From: JAKAVN01 sp963796565
GTDB taxonomy: Bacteria > Desulfobacterota > Binatia > Binatales > Binataceae
Length of the DNA: 64,000 nucleotides
Reading direction: 5' to 3'
Assembly (NCBI GenBank): GCA_963796565.1
Contig: CAWCMA010000012.1
Location: forward strand, 62,001-126,000
Shown: positions 53,039-61,139 of the stretch, piece after piece
Layout: the number at the start of each line of letters is the position of its first letter
Numbering within the stretch: the stretch's first letter is position 1
Notes under the pieces: generated by a model
What the model was told of the DNA's origin: nothing
What the model saw: only the letters and a program-made list of their open reading frames with translations
Database searches by the model: none
Translations under genes and position numbers: made by a program

Positions 53039-54634
53039 CTAGTTATCGCTGCCGCCGCCACCTGCCTGCATCTTTTGCAACACCTGATCGAGGTTGAAGC
53101 TGCCGGGTTTTGCTCGCGGCGGATAGTCCCGGAAGGTCTGGAGGAACTGGCCCACTATCACCTGCGCCGGCATCATTACCCACAGATTGTCGATGCGCCA
53201 GCGCGCATAATCTTCCGATTCTTCGGCGCGCTCGAAGGGATCCATTCGCAGATTGAACAGCATTGGAACTCGCAGCGTGACATATGGCTCTTGCCAGACG
53301 TCGAGACCGCGCGCGCGCTGTACCGAAAACAGCATTTTCCAGTTTTCGTAACGCAGGGCAGAGAGCGAGCCATCGTCGGTGAAGTAGAAGAACTCCTTGC
53401 GTGTGCCAGGACCTTCTCCCTCCAACATCGGCAACTGGTTATATCCGTCGAGGTGGACCTTGTAGGTATTGCTTCCGATAGAATACCCCTTCAGCAGGCG
53501 GTCCTTGACGTCTGGCTGACCTGCCGCGGCCATCAGTGTCGGCACCCAATCCAGCAGGGAAATGATGTCGTTCGAGGTGCCGCCCGGCTTAATATGTCCG
53601 GGCCACTTCACCATCATCGGGGCGCGAAAGCCGCCTTCCCAGGTGGTATTTTTTTCTCCGTGAAAGGGAGTCATTCCGCCGTCGGGCCACAGCAGGATCT
53701 CGGCGCCGTTGTCGGTAGTATAAATGACGATAGTATTACTTTCGATTCCGAGGGTTTTGAGTTCCGTGAGCAGCTCGCCCACCTGGCCATCGTGCTCGAC
53801 CATCCCGTCGGCGTATACCCCGAGACCGGTCTTGCCCTTCGATGCCGGCTTGAGGTGCGTGAAGATGTGCATGCGAGTTGAATTGAACCAGACGAAGAAG
53901 GGTTTGCCGGCTTTATTGGCCCGCCCCATGAAGTCGATGCTAGCCTTGACGAACTCCTCGTCGACGGTCTCCATGCGCTTGCGGGTGAGCGGGCCGGTAT
54001 CCTCGCACTTCTGCTTGCCCATCACGCCGAAACGCGGATCGGTGGTGGGGTCGGACGTTTCCGTGGCGTAGCAATGCAGCACTCCACGCGGCCCGAATCG
54101 CTGCCTGAAGGCGGGATCCTTCGGGTAGAACTCATGCTCCGGTTCCTCTTCCGCGTTCAGGTGATAGAGATTGCCGAAAAATTCGTCGAATCCGTGTACC
54201 GTGGGAAGGAACTCGTTGCGATCGCCCAGGTGGTTCTTACCAAACTGGCCATTCGTGTAGCCGAGCGGTTTCAGCAATTCGGCGAGCGTGGGATCCTTGT
54301 CGCTCAGGCCTTCCTTTGCGCCCGGCAGTCCCACCTTGAGCAGGCCCGTGCGAAACGGACTCTGGCCGGTAATGAACGCGGCTCGGCCGGCAGTGCAGCT
54401 ATTCTCCGCGTAGGCGTCAGTGAACTTCATGCCGTCATTGGCGATACTGTCGATGTTGGGCGTCCTGTAACCCATCATGCCCTGGTTGTAGGTGCTGAGG
54501 TTCCAAAAACCAATGTCGTCACCCATGATGACGAGTATGTTTGGCCGCTTTTGCTGCGCCTGCGCCGGTATCGCGCTTAACACCAGCAGCGCGCAGCCGA
54601 CAACCCATATGGTCCAGCGCGACTCGTTGGCCAT
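53039..54634 (-). CDS. Arylsulfatase, secreted
   Basis: A 531-residue sulfatase with a signal peptide (residues 1 to about 26) and the formylglycine motif CTAGR at 80-84. It has LVIMGDDIGFWNLS, VYTTDNG-like IVIYTTDNGAEILLWPDGG and PMMVKWPGHIKPGG. It hydrolyses sulfate esters in the periplasm after Cys80 is changed to formylglycine. The CxAxR form is recognised by radical-SAM anaerobic-type maturases as well; no maturase is in the window. Start ATG 54634 with AAAGGAG about 9 bases upstream. A remnant of another sulfatase lies at 57675. Confidence 0.92.
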   Translation of the reverse strand: MANESRWTIWVVGCALLVLSAIPAQAQQKRPNILVIMGDDIGFWNLSTYNQGMMGYRTPNIDSIANDGMKFTDAYAENSCTAGRAAFITGQSPFRTGLLKVGLPGAKEGLSDKDPTLAELLKPLGYTNGQFGKNHLGDRNEFLPTVHGFDEFFGNLYHLNAEEEPEHEFYPKDPAFRQRFGPRGVLHCYATETSDPTTDPRFGVMGKQKCEDTGPLTRKRMETVDEEFVKASIDFMGRANKAGKPFFVWFNSTRMHIFTHLKPASKGKTGLGVYADGMVEHDGQVGELLTELKTLGIESNTIVIYTTDNGAEILLWPDGGMTPFHGEKNTTWEGGFRAPMMVKWPGHIKPGGTSNDIISLLDWVPTLMAAAGQPDVKDRLLKGYSIGSNTYKVHLDGYNQLPMLEGEGPGTRKEFFYFTDDGSLSALRYENWKMLFSVQRARGLDVWQEPYVTLRVPMLFNLRMDPFERAEESEDYARWRIDNLWVMMPAQVIVGQFLQTFRDYPPRAKPGSFNLDQVLQKMQAGGGGSDN

Positions 54635-55004
54635 GTGTCGATACTCCTTTCAAAGACGCGAACTTCAGCGTCATCACGGAAATTTGCTTTCGACTCCCGC
54701 GATTATCATCACAGTAATTCATGCGGCGCCGGCGGAGCGCAATTGGACCTTGGTCCAGTGCGTATCAGGCCACGCCGCTGCGCCACGCGCGTCGAATCGT
54801 TGCCCCGCTAAGGACATCCTCCCCTGGTCCCGCGCCGCTGGACGACGGCGCCCCTCGGACCACGCCTCTTTCATTCTCACCGAACAGCACAGCGCCGTGG
54901 TGTCAGCGCGAAAAGCCGCGGCAAATGCTCATGCGAATGCTCGTGCAAATCTCATAGTAGACGGCTAACGAGCGTCGCTCGCCGGATGGCGCGAGTCGCT
55001 GTCT
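54635..55004. promoter_or_regulatory. Spacer upstream of the arylsulfatase
   Basis: A 370-base gap between the sulfatase start and the end of the LuxR-type regulator gene, which is transcribed toward it. It contains a perfect 6+2+6 palindrome TGGACCTTGGTCCA at 54744-54757, about 110 bases before the sulfatase ATG, and a 12-base tandem repeat at 54921-54955. GATAAT in the minus strand near 54700 is a weak -10 candidate. No coding features were found. Confidence 0.4.
54921..54955. repeat. 12-base tandem repeat GC(A/G)AATGCTC(A/G)T
   Basis: Three adjoining units, GCAAATGCTCAT, GCGAATGCTCGT and GCAAATCTCAT (the last one base shorter). It lies between the LuxR-type regulator end and the sulfatase promoter region. 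Confidence 0.55.
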
Positions 55005-55661
55005 CTAAGAGGGCAGCTTGCCTCTAGCCCTCGCGAAATCGATCCCGCTTGGCCTGACTCCGAGCCGCTCGGCCATCAGGACCAGGTCGGCCAGCGATTG
55101 CGCAGCCATCTTGTCCACCACGTGGCCGCGATGCTGCTTTATCGTTTTCTCCGCGACGCCAAGCTCGGCCGCGACCTGCTTGTTCAGGAGACCGGCCGTG
55201 ACCAGCGAGAACACCTCGCGCTCGCGCGGGGTCAAGGTCTCGTAGCGAACCTTCAATGCATCGATCTCGGCGTTGGTGGCTTGCAGGTTGATGCTGCGCT
55301 CGCTGGCCCGGCGTATGGCGTCGATCAGGGTAGCGCCTTTGACTGGTTTCTCGAGAAAATCGACCGCGCCGGCCTTCATCGCCGTAACACTGGCCGGGAT
55401 GTCGCCGTGGCCGGTGATGAAGACCATCGAGAGATGCGGCAGCTTTGCGCGCAGCATCCGCTGAAGGCCGAGCCCGTCCAGGCCGGGCATCCGCAGATCC
55501 GAGACCACGCACGAGACGGTTTGGCCGTGAGGGCTGTCCAGAAATTCTTGCGCGGACGGAAAAGCCAGGGCTTGGAGTCCCTGTGCCTGGAGCATCCGGA
55601 CCAGCGATTTCCGAACCGATTCTTCGTCGTCGATAATAGCTACTGCCGTTCTTTGACTCAT
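55005..55661 (-). CDS. FixJ-type response regulator with LuxR HTH
   Basis: A 218-residue regulator. Receiver: DDE at 11-13, phospho-acceptor Asp55 in VVSDLRMPG, Thr83 and Lys105 in EKPV. A C-terminal LuxR helix-turn-helix (residues about 143-198) has LTPREREVFSLVTAGLLNKQ and ELGVAEKTIKQHRGHV. This matches FixJ/NodW-type regulators. The start is ATG 55661; the longer frame to 55874 has no similarity. The histidine kinase gene lies 43 bases upstream in the same operon, with a second receiver gene before it. Probable targets include genes in this region, such as the sulfatase, but no evidence shows this. Confidence 0.9.
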   Translation of the reverse strand: MSQRTAVAIIDDEESVRKSLVRMLQAQGLQALAFPSAQEFLDSPHGQTVSCVVSDLRMPGLDGLGLQRMLRAKLPHLSMVFITGHGDIPASVTAMKAGAVDFLEKPVKGATLIDAIRRASERSINLQATNAEIDALKVRYETLTPREREVFSLVTAGLLNKQVAAELGVAEKTIKQHRGHVVDKMAAQSLADLVLMAERLGVRPSGIDFARARGKLPS

Positions 55662-55704
55662 CGCTCGCCCACCGTCGAGTTGGGTTCGCTCTCGAACGGA
55701 TGCT

Positions 55705-57018
55705 TCAGAGCGGACACGGAAGCGCAATCTCGAACGTCGAACCGTGACCGGGGTTTGACGAAACGGAAAGCCGTCCGCCGTGTGCTTCGATGATCGAGCG
55801 CGAAATAGCCAGCCCCATTCCCATGCCGCCCGGCTTGGTAGTGAAAAAGGCTTCGAAAATTCGAGGCAGGACATCCGGGGCGATTCCTCTGCCGGAATCG
55901 CGCACCAGTACTCTGACGCAGTTGGGGTCTTCCGTCACCACGGACAACGTGACCCGGCGCGAGTTCTCCTTTTTCTCGGAAACCGCGTCGAACGCGTTCA
56001 GGAGAAGATTGATTATCGCCTGCTGTATCTGGATCCGATCGGCGAGGATCGAGCGCGCCGGCTGGGGCGGGTCGAGCGTAAGCGACACCTTGCGAATTAC
56101 CGCGTCGCTCCTGATGATTCGGCTGACCTCTTCCAGCAATTCTCCGAGTTCGATTTCCGTGCGGACCAGGCCCTCGCGCCGGAACAGCGCACGTAAACGG
56201 CGAATCGTCTCGCCCGCGCGCGCATCGTCGCTGACAATGTCCGCGATCGCAGCCTTGATTTCGTCGAGGTCCGGCCGCTCCGACTCGAGCATGCTCTGGA
56301 TTGCTTCGGCGTTGCTCCGAATCGCGGTCAGCGGCTGGTTGATTTCATGCGCCAGCGAAGCCGCCAGTTCGCCCAGGGTGTTGATGCGCGATATATAGGT
56401 CAGCTCGTTGCGTAGTTGGAGGACCTCGATTACTCCACGCTTTCGTTCGAGCGCGTAACCGAAAATCTCCGCAACTGTCTGGAGGCGCCGGACGACCTGC
56501 GCCGGCCAGGAACGCTCCCGGTACAAGGCTCCGAATCCCACCGCCGCCACGACTACCCCGCCAACCTTTATCGGTATCATCACGTTGGATTTCGGGCCGT
56601 AGCGCCGCATGCTTTCACGGTCGACGGCAGCCTCGTCAGGTAACGCGTCCACGCTCGGCATCACGACCGTCTCTCCGGTCAGCATCTTTCCCTTGACCCA
56701 GGGCAATAGCTTGTTGGCGTCCAGCGAACTGCCGATTATCTGCCCGGGGTCGCGCGCCCATCCGTGGCTGAAGACAGCCCAACCATCCGAAGGATTGATC
56801 TCGGCGATCGTGCCGCGATCCAGGCCCAGGGCCAGAACGATTCGCTCCAGCCAGCGATTGATTTCCCCGTCGATCTCGTCGGTAGTGACTCGCACAAACG
56901 CACCGGCCAACTCGATAACGATTTGCTCGAACGGGTGCGTCTCACCGTTCGAAGTGCGAAGGCGCCGCTTGGGTTCCTGGCGCGGGACGACTCGTGCGGA
57001 CGGTGTGGTTCGTGACAC
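55705..57018 (-). CDS. FixL-like sensor histidine kinase (GAF + HisKA + HATPase_c)
   Basis: A 437-residue soluble kinase. The N-terminal part (about 30-190) looks like a GAF sensor, with NVMIPIKVGGVVVAAVGFG. The HisKA domain has ASLAHEINQPLTAIRSNAEA with His224, typical of FixL/NodV-type kinases; N box NLLLNAFDAV (N341), G1 DSGRG at 374-378 and G2 GMGMGLAIS at 398-406. No membrane helix, so it reads a cytosolic signal. Start GTG 57018. It lies between a lone receiver (57087-57509) and the FixJ-like regulator (55005-55661). Confidence 0.9.
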   Translation of the reverse strand: MSRTTPSARVVPRQEPKRRLRTSNGETHPFEQIVIELAGAFVRVTTDEIDGEINRWLERIVLALGLDRGTIAEINPSDGWAVFSHGWARDPGQIIGSSLDANKLLPWVKGKMLTGETVVMPSVDALPDEAAVDRESMRRYGPKSNVMIPIKVGGVVVAAVGFGALYRERSWPAQVVRRLQTVAEIFGYALERKRGVIEVLQLRNELTYISRINTLGELAASLAHEINQPLTAIRSNAEAIQSMLESERPDLDEIKAAIADIVSDDARAGETIRRLRALFRREGLVRTEIELGELLEEVSRIIRSDAVIRKVSLTLDPPQPARSILADRIQIQQAIINLLLNAFDAVSEKKENSRRVTLSVVTEDPNCVRVLVRDSGRGIAPDVLPRIFEAFFTTKPGGMGMGLAISRSIIEAHGGRLSVSSNPGHGSTFEIALPCPL

Positions 57019-57086
57019 AGTTCACGAACTCTAGCCCTAATCACACCACCATTCCACAACAAATCCATGCCGCGAAGAACGGAAGG

Positions 57087-57509
57087 CTAGGCGGCTTTGC
57101 CGGCCGCAAGAGCCTCGGAAATCGCTTCCAGTAGCGAGTCGCGGGTAAACGGCTTGAACAGAACCGCGCTGACCTTCGCGCGTTGCGTCAACTCGAGTGT
57201 GGCCTGGTCGAGGTGGCCGGTCATCATTATCACCGGCAGTTGGCATCCGGAGGCGGCCAGAGTTTCGCAGAGCTCCACCCCGTTCATCCCGGGAAGATGC
57301 ACGTCGACTATCAGGCAGGCATCCGTTTTCGGAAGTTTGCTATCGAGCACCGCGCGCGGACAGTCAAAGGCGATGACTCGAAATCCCGCGGAAAGCATCA
57401 ATCTGCGCAGCGCGCGTAAAACCGATGAATCGTCCTCCACCAGGACCAGGGCGGGTTTCGTTCCGGTTGCCAAAAAATGAGGAGCGTCTCCGGGCGAAGG
57501 GCTTGTCAC
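57087..57509 (-). CDS. Stand-alone receiver-domain protein (FixJ-like)
   Basis: A 140-residue receiver: DD at 26-27, phospho-acceptor Asp69 in IVDVHLPG, Thr97 in MMTGH and Lys119 in FKPF. No output domain. The frame extends upstream to 57689, but that extra part has no family similarity and the sulfatase remnant lies there on the other strand; GTG 57509 is a tentative start. It is the first gene of a three-gene unit with kinase and FixJ-type regulator, and could be a phosphate sink or second target. Confidence 0.75.
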   Translation of the reverse strand: MTSPSPGDAPHFLATGTKPALVLVEDDSSVLRALRRLMLSAGFRVIAFDCPRAVLDSKLPKTDACLIVDVHLPGMNGVELCETLAASGCQLPVIMMTGHLDQATLELTQRAKVSAVLFKPFTRDSLLEAISEALAAGKAA

Positions 57510-57674
57510 AGCCGCACCGACGCCATCTCCAGCATGATCGGATTGTGCCGCTCGCGAAATAAGACCTTGGTCGGATTCGGTTCGACCTTGGACGATTCGG
57601 CGCGGACGCTCGGGAGGTATCGGCCCAAAGTCCGCCTTCCGGCTGCGTGGGTGATGGCGAGAATGTAGGTCGAG

Positions 57675-57804
57675 ACTTACAAAGTTCACCTTGACGGGTA
57701 CAATCAGTTGCCGATATTGGAAGGCGAAGGCCTATGGGGGGCGCAAGGAGTTCTTTTACCTCGCCGATGACTGCGCGCTTTCGGCGCGGCGCTACGAAGC
57801 TTGG
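57675..57804 (+). pseudogene. Frameshifted remnant of a second arylsulfatase
   Basis: The forward strand encodes TYKVHLDGYNQLPILEGEG (57675-57731) and then, one base out of frame, RKEFFYLADDCALSARRYEA (57742-57801) ending in Trp at 57804. Together these are about 40 residues colinear with a C-terminal part of the intact arylsulfatase at 53039-54634 (TYKVHLDGYNQLPMLEGEG and RKEFFYFTDDGSLSALRYEN). Differences are largely at third codon positions, so it derives from a separate functional sulfatase, not a recent copy. One extra base near 57732-57741 breaks the frame. Nothing of the N-terminal part is seen upstream. The lipoprotein start at 57815 is just downstream. Confidence 0.75.
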
Positions 57805-57841
57805 GAAATACAGGATGAAAATGAAGAGTTGCATAGTGAGA

Positions 57842-58558
57842 ATGAGTCAGTTTCGTCAAATGTACATATTGTGCGCCGTTGTGCTCGCGGGATGCGCGAG
57901 CGCGGCGGTCACCCAGCAGGCGCAGCAGCAGCCTGCCGAGCTTGTCCGTCCAACTCAGATCGTCGTTTATCCCTTTGCGGCCGACGCCAGTGACGTCACG
58001 CTCAACCAAAGCATCGTTCAGAAAGCTTACCGCAGCGCGACCGGGGACAACGGGAACGCGGCTCAGCTTCAGATCGCCTATGACACCGCGCAAGCGATCT
58101 GTGATCAGGTCGTCTCCGATTTGACGGGGAAGGGCTACAATGCCGTTTGCGTCCAGCGCGGAACCTTCGTAGCGGGCGGCAACATTCTTATTATTGACGG
58201 CGCGCTCACTGATATCAGTGAGGGTAACCGGTTGCGCCGGTTGGTAATCGGTTTTGGCGCGGGCTCGTCGACCTTGGACGCGAATGTGACGATGTATCAG
58301 CGGGTTGGCGGCAATTTGAATCAGGTGCTCGCGTTCAGCACGCACGCCGACAGTGGCAAGATGCCCGGAGCGGCGGTGATGGCCCCGGTCGGCGTGGCCG
58401 CGGGTGGGGGCGCGGCGGCAGTTGTGGGCGTGAACGCGGCCGTCGGCGGGGCGAAGACTTATAGTTCGTCCACCAGTAGTCTGGCCAAGAAGACCTCGGA
58501 TCAAATAGTCAAGACAGTAACCGACTATACTGCGCAGGCCGGATGGCGGATGCAGTAG
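57842..58558 (+). CDS. DUF4410 lipoprotein
   Basis: A 238-residue lipoprotein with lipobox VLAGC, then PTQIVVYPFAADASDVTLNQ and the DUF4410 core AICDQVVSDLTGKGYNAVCV, GGNILIIDGALTDISEGNRLRR and FGAGSSTLDANVTMY. The family (DUF4410) is found in many Gram-negative envelopes, with unknown role. A Gly/Ala-rich segment (APVGVAAGGGAAAVVGVNAA) near residues 178-200 looks like a glycine zipper. Start is ATG 57842 (signal peptide then lipobox); ATG 57815 is an alternative. It partly follows the sulfatase remnant, and 57734 in the open frame is not a credible start. Confidence 0.8.
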   Translation: MSQFRQMYILCAVVLAGCASAAVTQQAQQQPAELVRPTQIVVYPFAADASDVTLNQSIVQKAYRSATGDNGNAAQLQIAYDTAQAICDQVVSDLTGKGYNAVCVQRGTFVAGGNILIIDGALTDISEGNRLRRLVIGFGAGSSTLDANVTMYQRVGGNLNQVLAFSTHADSGKMPGAAVMAPVGVAAGGGAAAVVGVNAAVGGAKTYSSSTSSLAKKTSDQIVKTVTDYTAQAGWRMQ

Positions 58559-58645
58559 GCGCGTCAGAGCCGAACTCATAAGACCCCCCGCGGCATCTGG
58601 CCGTCCTGGCGCTCCGCGCGCCCGATTTCAGCGCCACTAATCGCC

Positions 58646-61099
58646 TTGGCCAAGAAGCGAAAACGCACAAAGACAGAACCCGAATCTGGTGCGGCCGGGG
58701 GCGTCGCACAACAAGCCTCGAAGGCCTCGCCACAAAAGGCCGCATCGCGCGGCTTCGGTAGACGCACATGGTTCCTGCTGATCGCCGTGACAATACTCGT
58801 GGCGTTCGTCTTCACCGCCCGCGTAATTTTCAGCTTGGCGACGGCGTTGGCCGTGTCGGTGATGGTGATGCTTGATCTGGGCAATCGGCCGGCCCGATAT
58901 CGCGCAACTCCTCGCACCGTATCGCCGGTGCCTGCGGCCACCTTCGTTGGAGCCGCAGCTTGTGGCGGATGTCATGCGCGCGAGTTGAAGCTGTGGATGG
59001 GTTCGCACCACGCCCTCGCCATGCAGCCTGCAAACGACTCGACCGTGCTTGGCAACTTCAGCGATGCGAGCTTGGCTGATGGCGCGGTGACGTCGCGCCT
59101 GTTCCGGCGCGGCGGCAAGTTCATGGTGCGGACCGACGGACCTGACGGTGCGCTTCACGATTACGAAATCAAATTCACCTTCGGGGTCTCGCCGCTGCAG
59201 CAATATCTAATCGAGTTGCCGGGGGGCCGGCTTCAAGCGCTCGGGATCGCGTGGGACAGCCGGTCTCGCCGGGCTGGCGGCCAACGCTGGTTCAATCTGC
59301 ATCCCGGCCTGAAGTTGAGCGCCGGCGATCCGCTGCACTGGACCGGTATCGACCAAAACTGGAACTTCATGTGCGCCGACTGCCATTCGACCAACTTGCG
59401 CAAGAACTACAATCTCCATACGCGCACGTTTGCCACCGTGTATGCCGAGATCGATGTCGCCTGCGAGGCATGCCATGGGCCGGGCTCCAATCACGTGGCG
59501 TGGGCGGCGAAAAGCGGCGATTGGCGCCGGTACGAGGCGAATCACGGCCTGCTGATCGCGCTCGACGAGCGCCGCGGAATTAGTTGGAAGATCGATCCTG
59601 CGAGCGGAAACGTGGTCCGCAGTGAGCCGCGCCAAACCGAACGTGAAATCCAGACGTGCGCGCGATGCCATTCGCGGCGAAGCCAAATCCATGAAGACTA
59701 CGTGCACGGCCAGCCCGTAGGCGATGATTATCGGGTCTCGCTGCTCGATGACGACCTCTACTATCCGGACGGGCAGATTAAGGATGAGGTCTACGAGTAC
59801 GGCTCGTTCATCCAGAGCAGGATGTTCCATGCGGGAGTGACCTGCAGCGACTGTCATGAGCCTCATAGTCTGAAGCTTCGCGCGCAAGGCAACGGCGTTT
59901 GCCTCCAATGCCACACAGCGCGGAAGTACGATTCCATGCGGCATCACTTCCACAAGGCCGGGTCTCCCGGCTCGCGATGCGTGGAATGTCATATGCCGGC
60001 GCGAACCTACATGGTGGTGGATGCGCGGCGCGATCACAGCATCCGCGTTCCACGCCCCGATCTCTCGGTGAAGATCGGCGTGCCCAACGCGTGTAACGGA
60101 TGCCATCGAGACAAGACCGCCGATTGGTCGGCCCATCAGGTGGCGAAGTGGTACGGGCACGAGCCCGCGGGATTTCAGCGGTTCGCCGAGGCGCTGTATG
60201 CGGGATCGATTGGCGCTCCGGGGGCGCGGAGATCGCTCGCGCAACTGATCGCGGATCGCGAGCAGCCGGCGATAGCGCGCGCGAGCGCTCTCGCGCTGAT
60301 GGCCCGCGATCCCCAATCCGTCGGCGCGGCATCGGTGCGAGATGGCGCGCGCGATTCTTCGTCGCTGGTCAGACGCGCCGCCGCCCGCCTTCTGCCTGAC
60401 GGAGATCCGCATGCGAGCTCAGGCGTGTCGGCGCTTCTTCTCAATGACCGGGTGCGTGCTGTGCGAATCGAGGCGGCGGAGGCGCTCGCGGGTGCGCCGA
60501 CGAATGCCTTGCCCGAGAACGCAGCCGCGGCGCTCGAAAAGGCGACCGCCGAGTATGTCGCCGCGCAGGAGTTGAACGCGGATCGTCCGGAGGCCCATAG
60601 CAATCTCGCGTTGCTGTTCGCCAGAGAGAAGCGGTATCCCGAGGCCGAGCGCGAACTAAGGACGGCGTTGTCGCTCGATCCATCCTTTGCGCCCGCGGCA
60701 GTGAATCTCGCCGATCTCGATCGCGAACTCGGGCACGATGCTGAGGGCGAGCGCGTGTTGCGCGAGGCCATCGCCCGTTCACCGAACGATGCCTCGCTCC
60801 AGCATGCGTTCGGCCTACTGCTGGTCCGCCAGGGACACGGACAGGAGGCGCTCGAGCATCTGGCGGCGGCCGCGCGGCTGGATCCCGCCAATGCGCGCTT
60901 CGCGTACGTCTTCGCGGTGGCGCTCAACGGCGCAGGGCGCAATAACGAGGCACTCGCGGTGCTCGAAAACGACGTCGCAAGGCATCCCTACGATCGCGAC
61001 TCGCTCGCCGCGTTGGTGAGCCTTTACCGGAGCGCAGGGAATCCGGAGAAGGCCGCCGGCTACGCGAAACGACTGGCGGAACTCGAGCCGAACGCTTGA
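58646..61099 (+). CDS. Octahaem cytochrome c with C-terminal HEAT/TPR repeats
   Basis: An 817-residue membrane-anchored protein. A charged N-terminus and a hydrophobic helix pair (about 40-75) are followed by eight CXXCH haem sites: CGGCH, CADCH, CEACH, CARCH, CSDCH, CLQCH, CVECH and CNGCH. The second half has HEAT-like Ala repeats and then TPR repeats (EAHSNLALLFAREKRYPEAE-type, AAVNLADLDRELGHD, QHAFGLLLVRQGHGQEALEH). Multihaem cytochrome-TPR fusions of this kind are in uncharacterised anaerobic or metal-respiring-like complexes; a periplasmic electron-carrier role is inferred. Start TTG 58646; no partner oxidoreductase genes lie next to it. Confidence 0.88.
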   Translation: MAKKRKRTKTEPESGAAGGVAQQASKASPQKAASRGFGRRTWFLLIAVTILVAFVFTARVIFSLATALAVSVMVMLDLGNRPARYRATPRTVSPVPAATFVGAAACGGCHARELKLWMGSHHALAMQPANDSTVLGNFSDASLADGAVTSRLFRRGGKFMVRTDGPDGALHDYEIKFTFGVSPLQQYLIELPGGRLQALGIAWDSRSRRAGGQRWFNLHPGLKLSAGDPLHWTGIDQNWNFMCADCHSTNLRKNYNLHTRTFATVYAEIDVACEACHGPGSNHVAWAAKSGDWRRYEANHGLLIALDERRGISWKIDPASGNVVRSEPRQTEREIQTCARCHSRRSQIHEDYVHGQPVGDDYRVSLLDDDLYYPDGQIKDEVYEYGSFIQSRMFHAGVTCSDCHEPHSLKLRAQGNGVCLQCHTARKYDSMRHHFHKAGSPGSRCVECHMPARTYMVVDARRDHSIRVPRPDLSVKIGVPNACNGCHRDKTADWSAHQVAKWYGHEPAGFQRFAEALYAGSIGAPGARRSLAQLIADREQPAIARASALALMARDPQSVGAASVRDGARDSSSLVRRAAARLLPDGDPHASSGVSALLLNDRVRAVRIEAAEALAGAPTNALPENAAAALEKATAEYVAAQELNADRPEAHSNLALLFAREKRYPEAERELRTALSLDPSFAPAAVNLADLDRELGHDAEGERVLREAIARSPNDASLQHAFGLLLVRQGHGQEALEHLAAAARLDPANARFAYVFAVALNGAGRNNEALAVLENDVARHPYDRDSLAALVSLYRSAGNPEKAAGYAKRLAELEPNA

Positions 61100-61139
61100 A
61101 CGATGGATTGTGGCGCAGTCGCCACATGTCAGGACTTCG

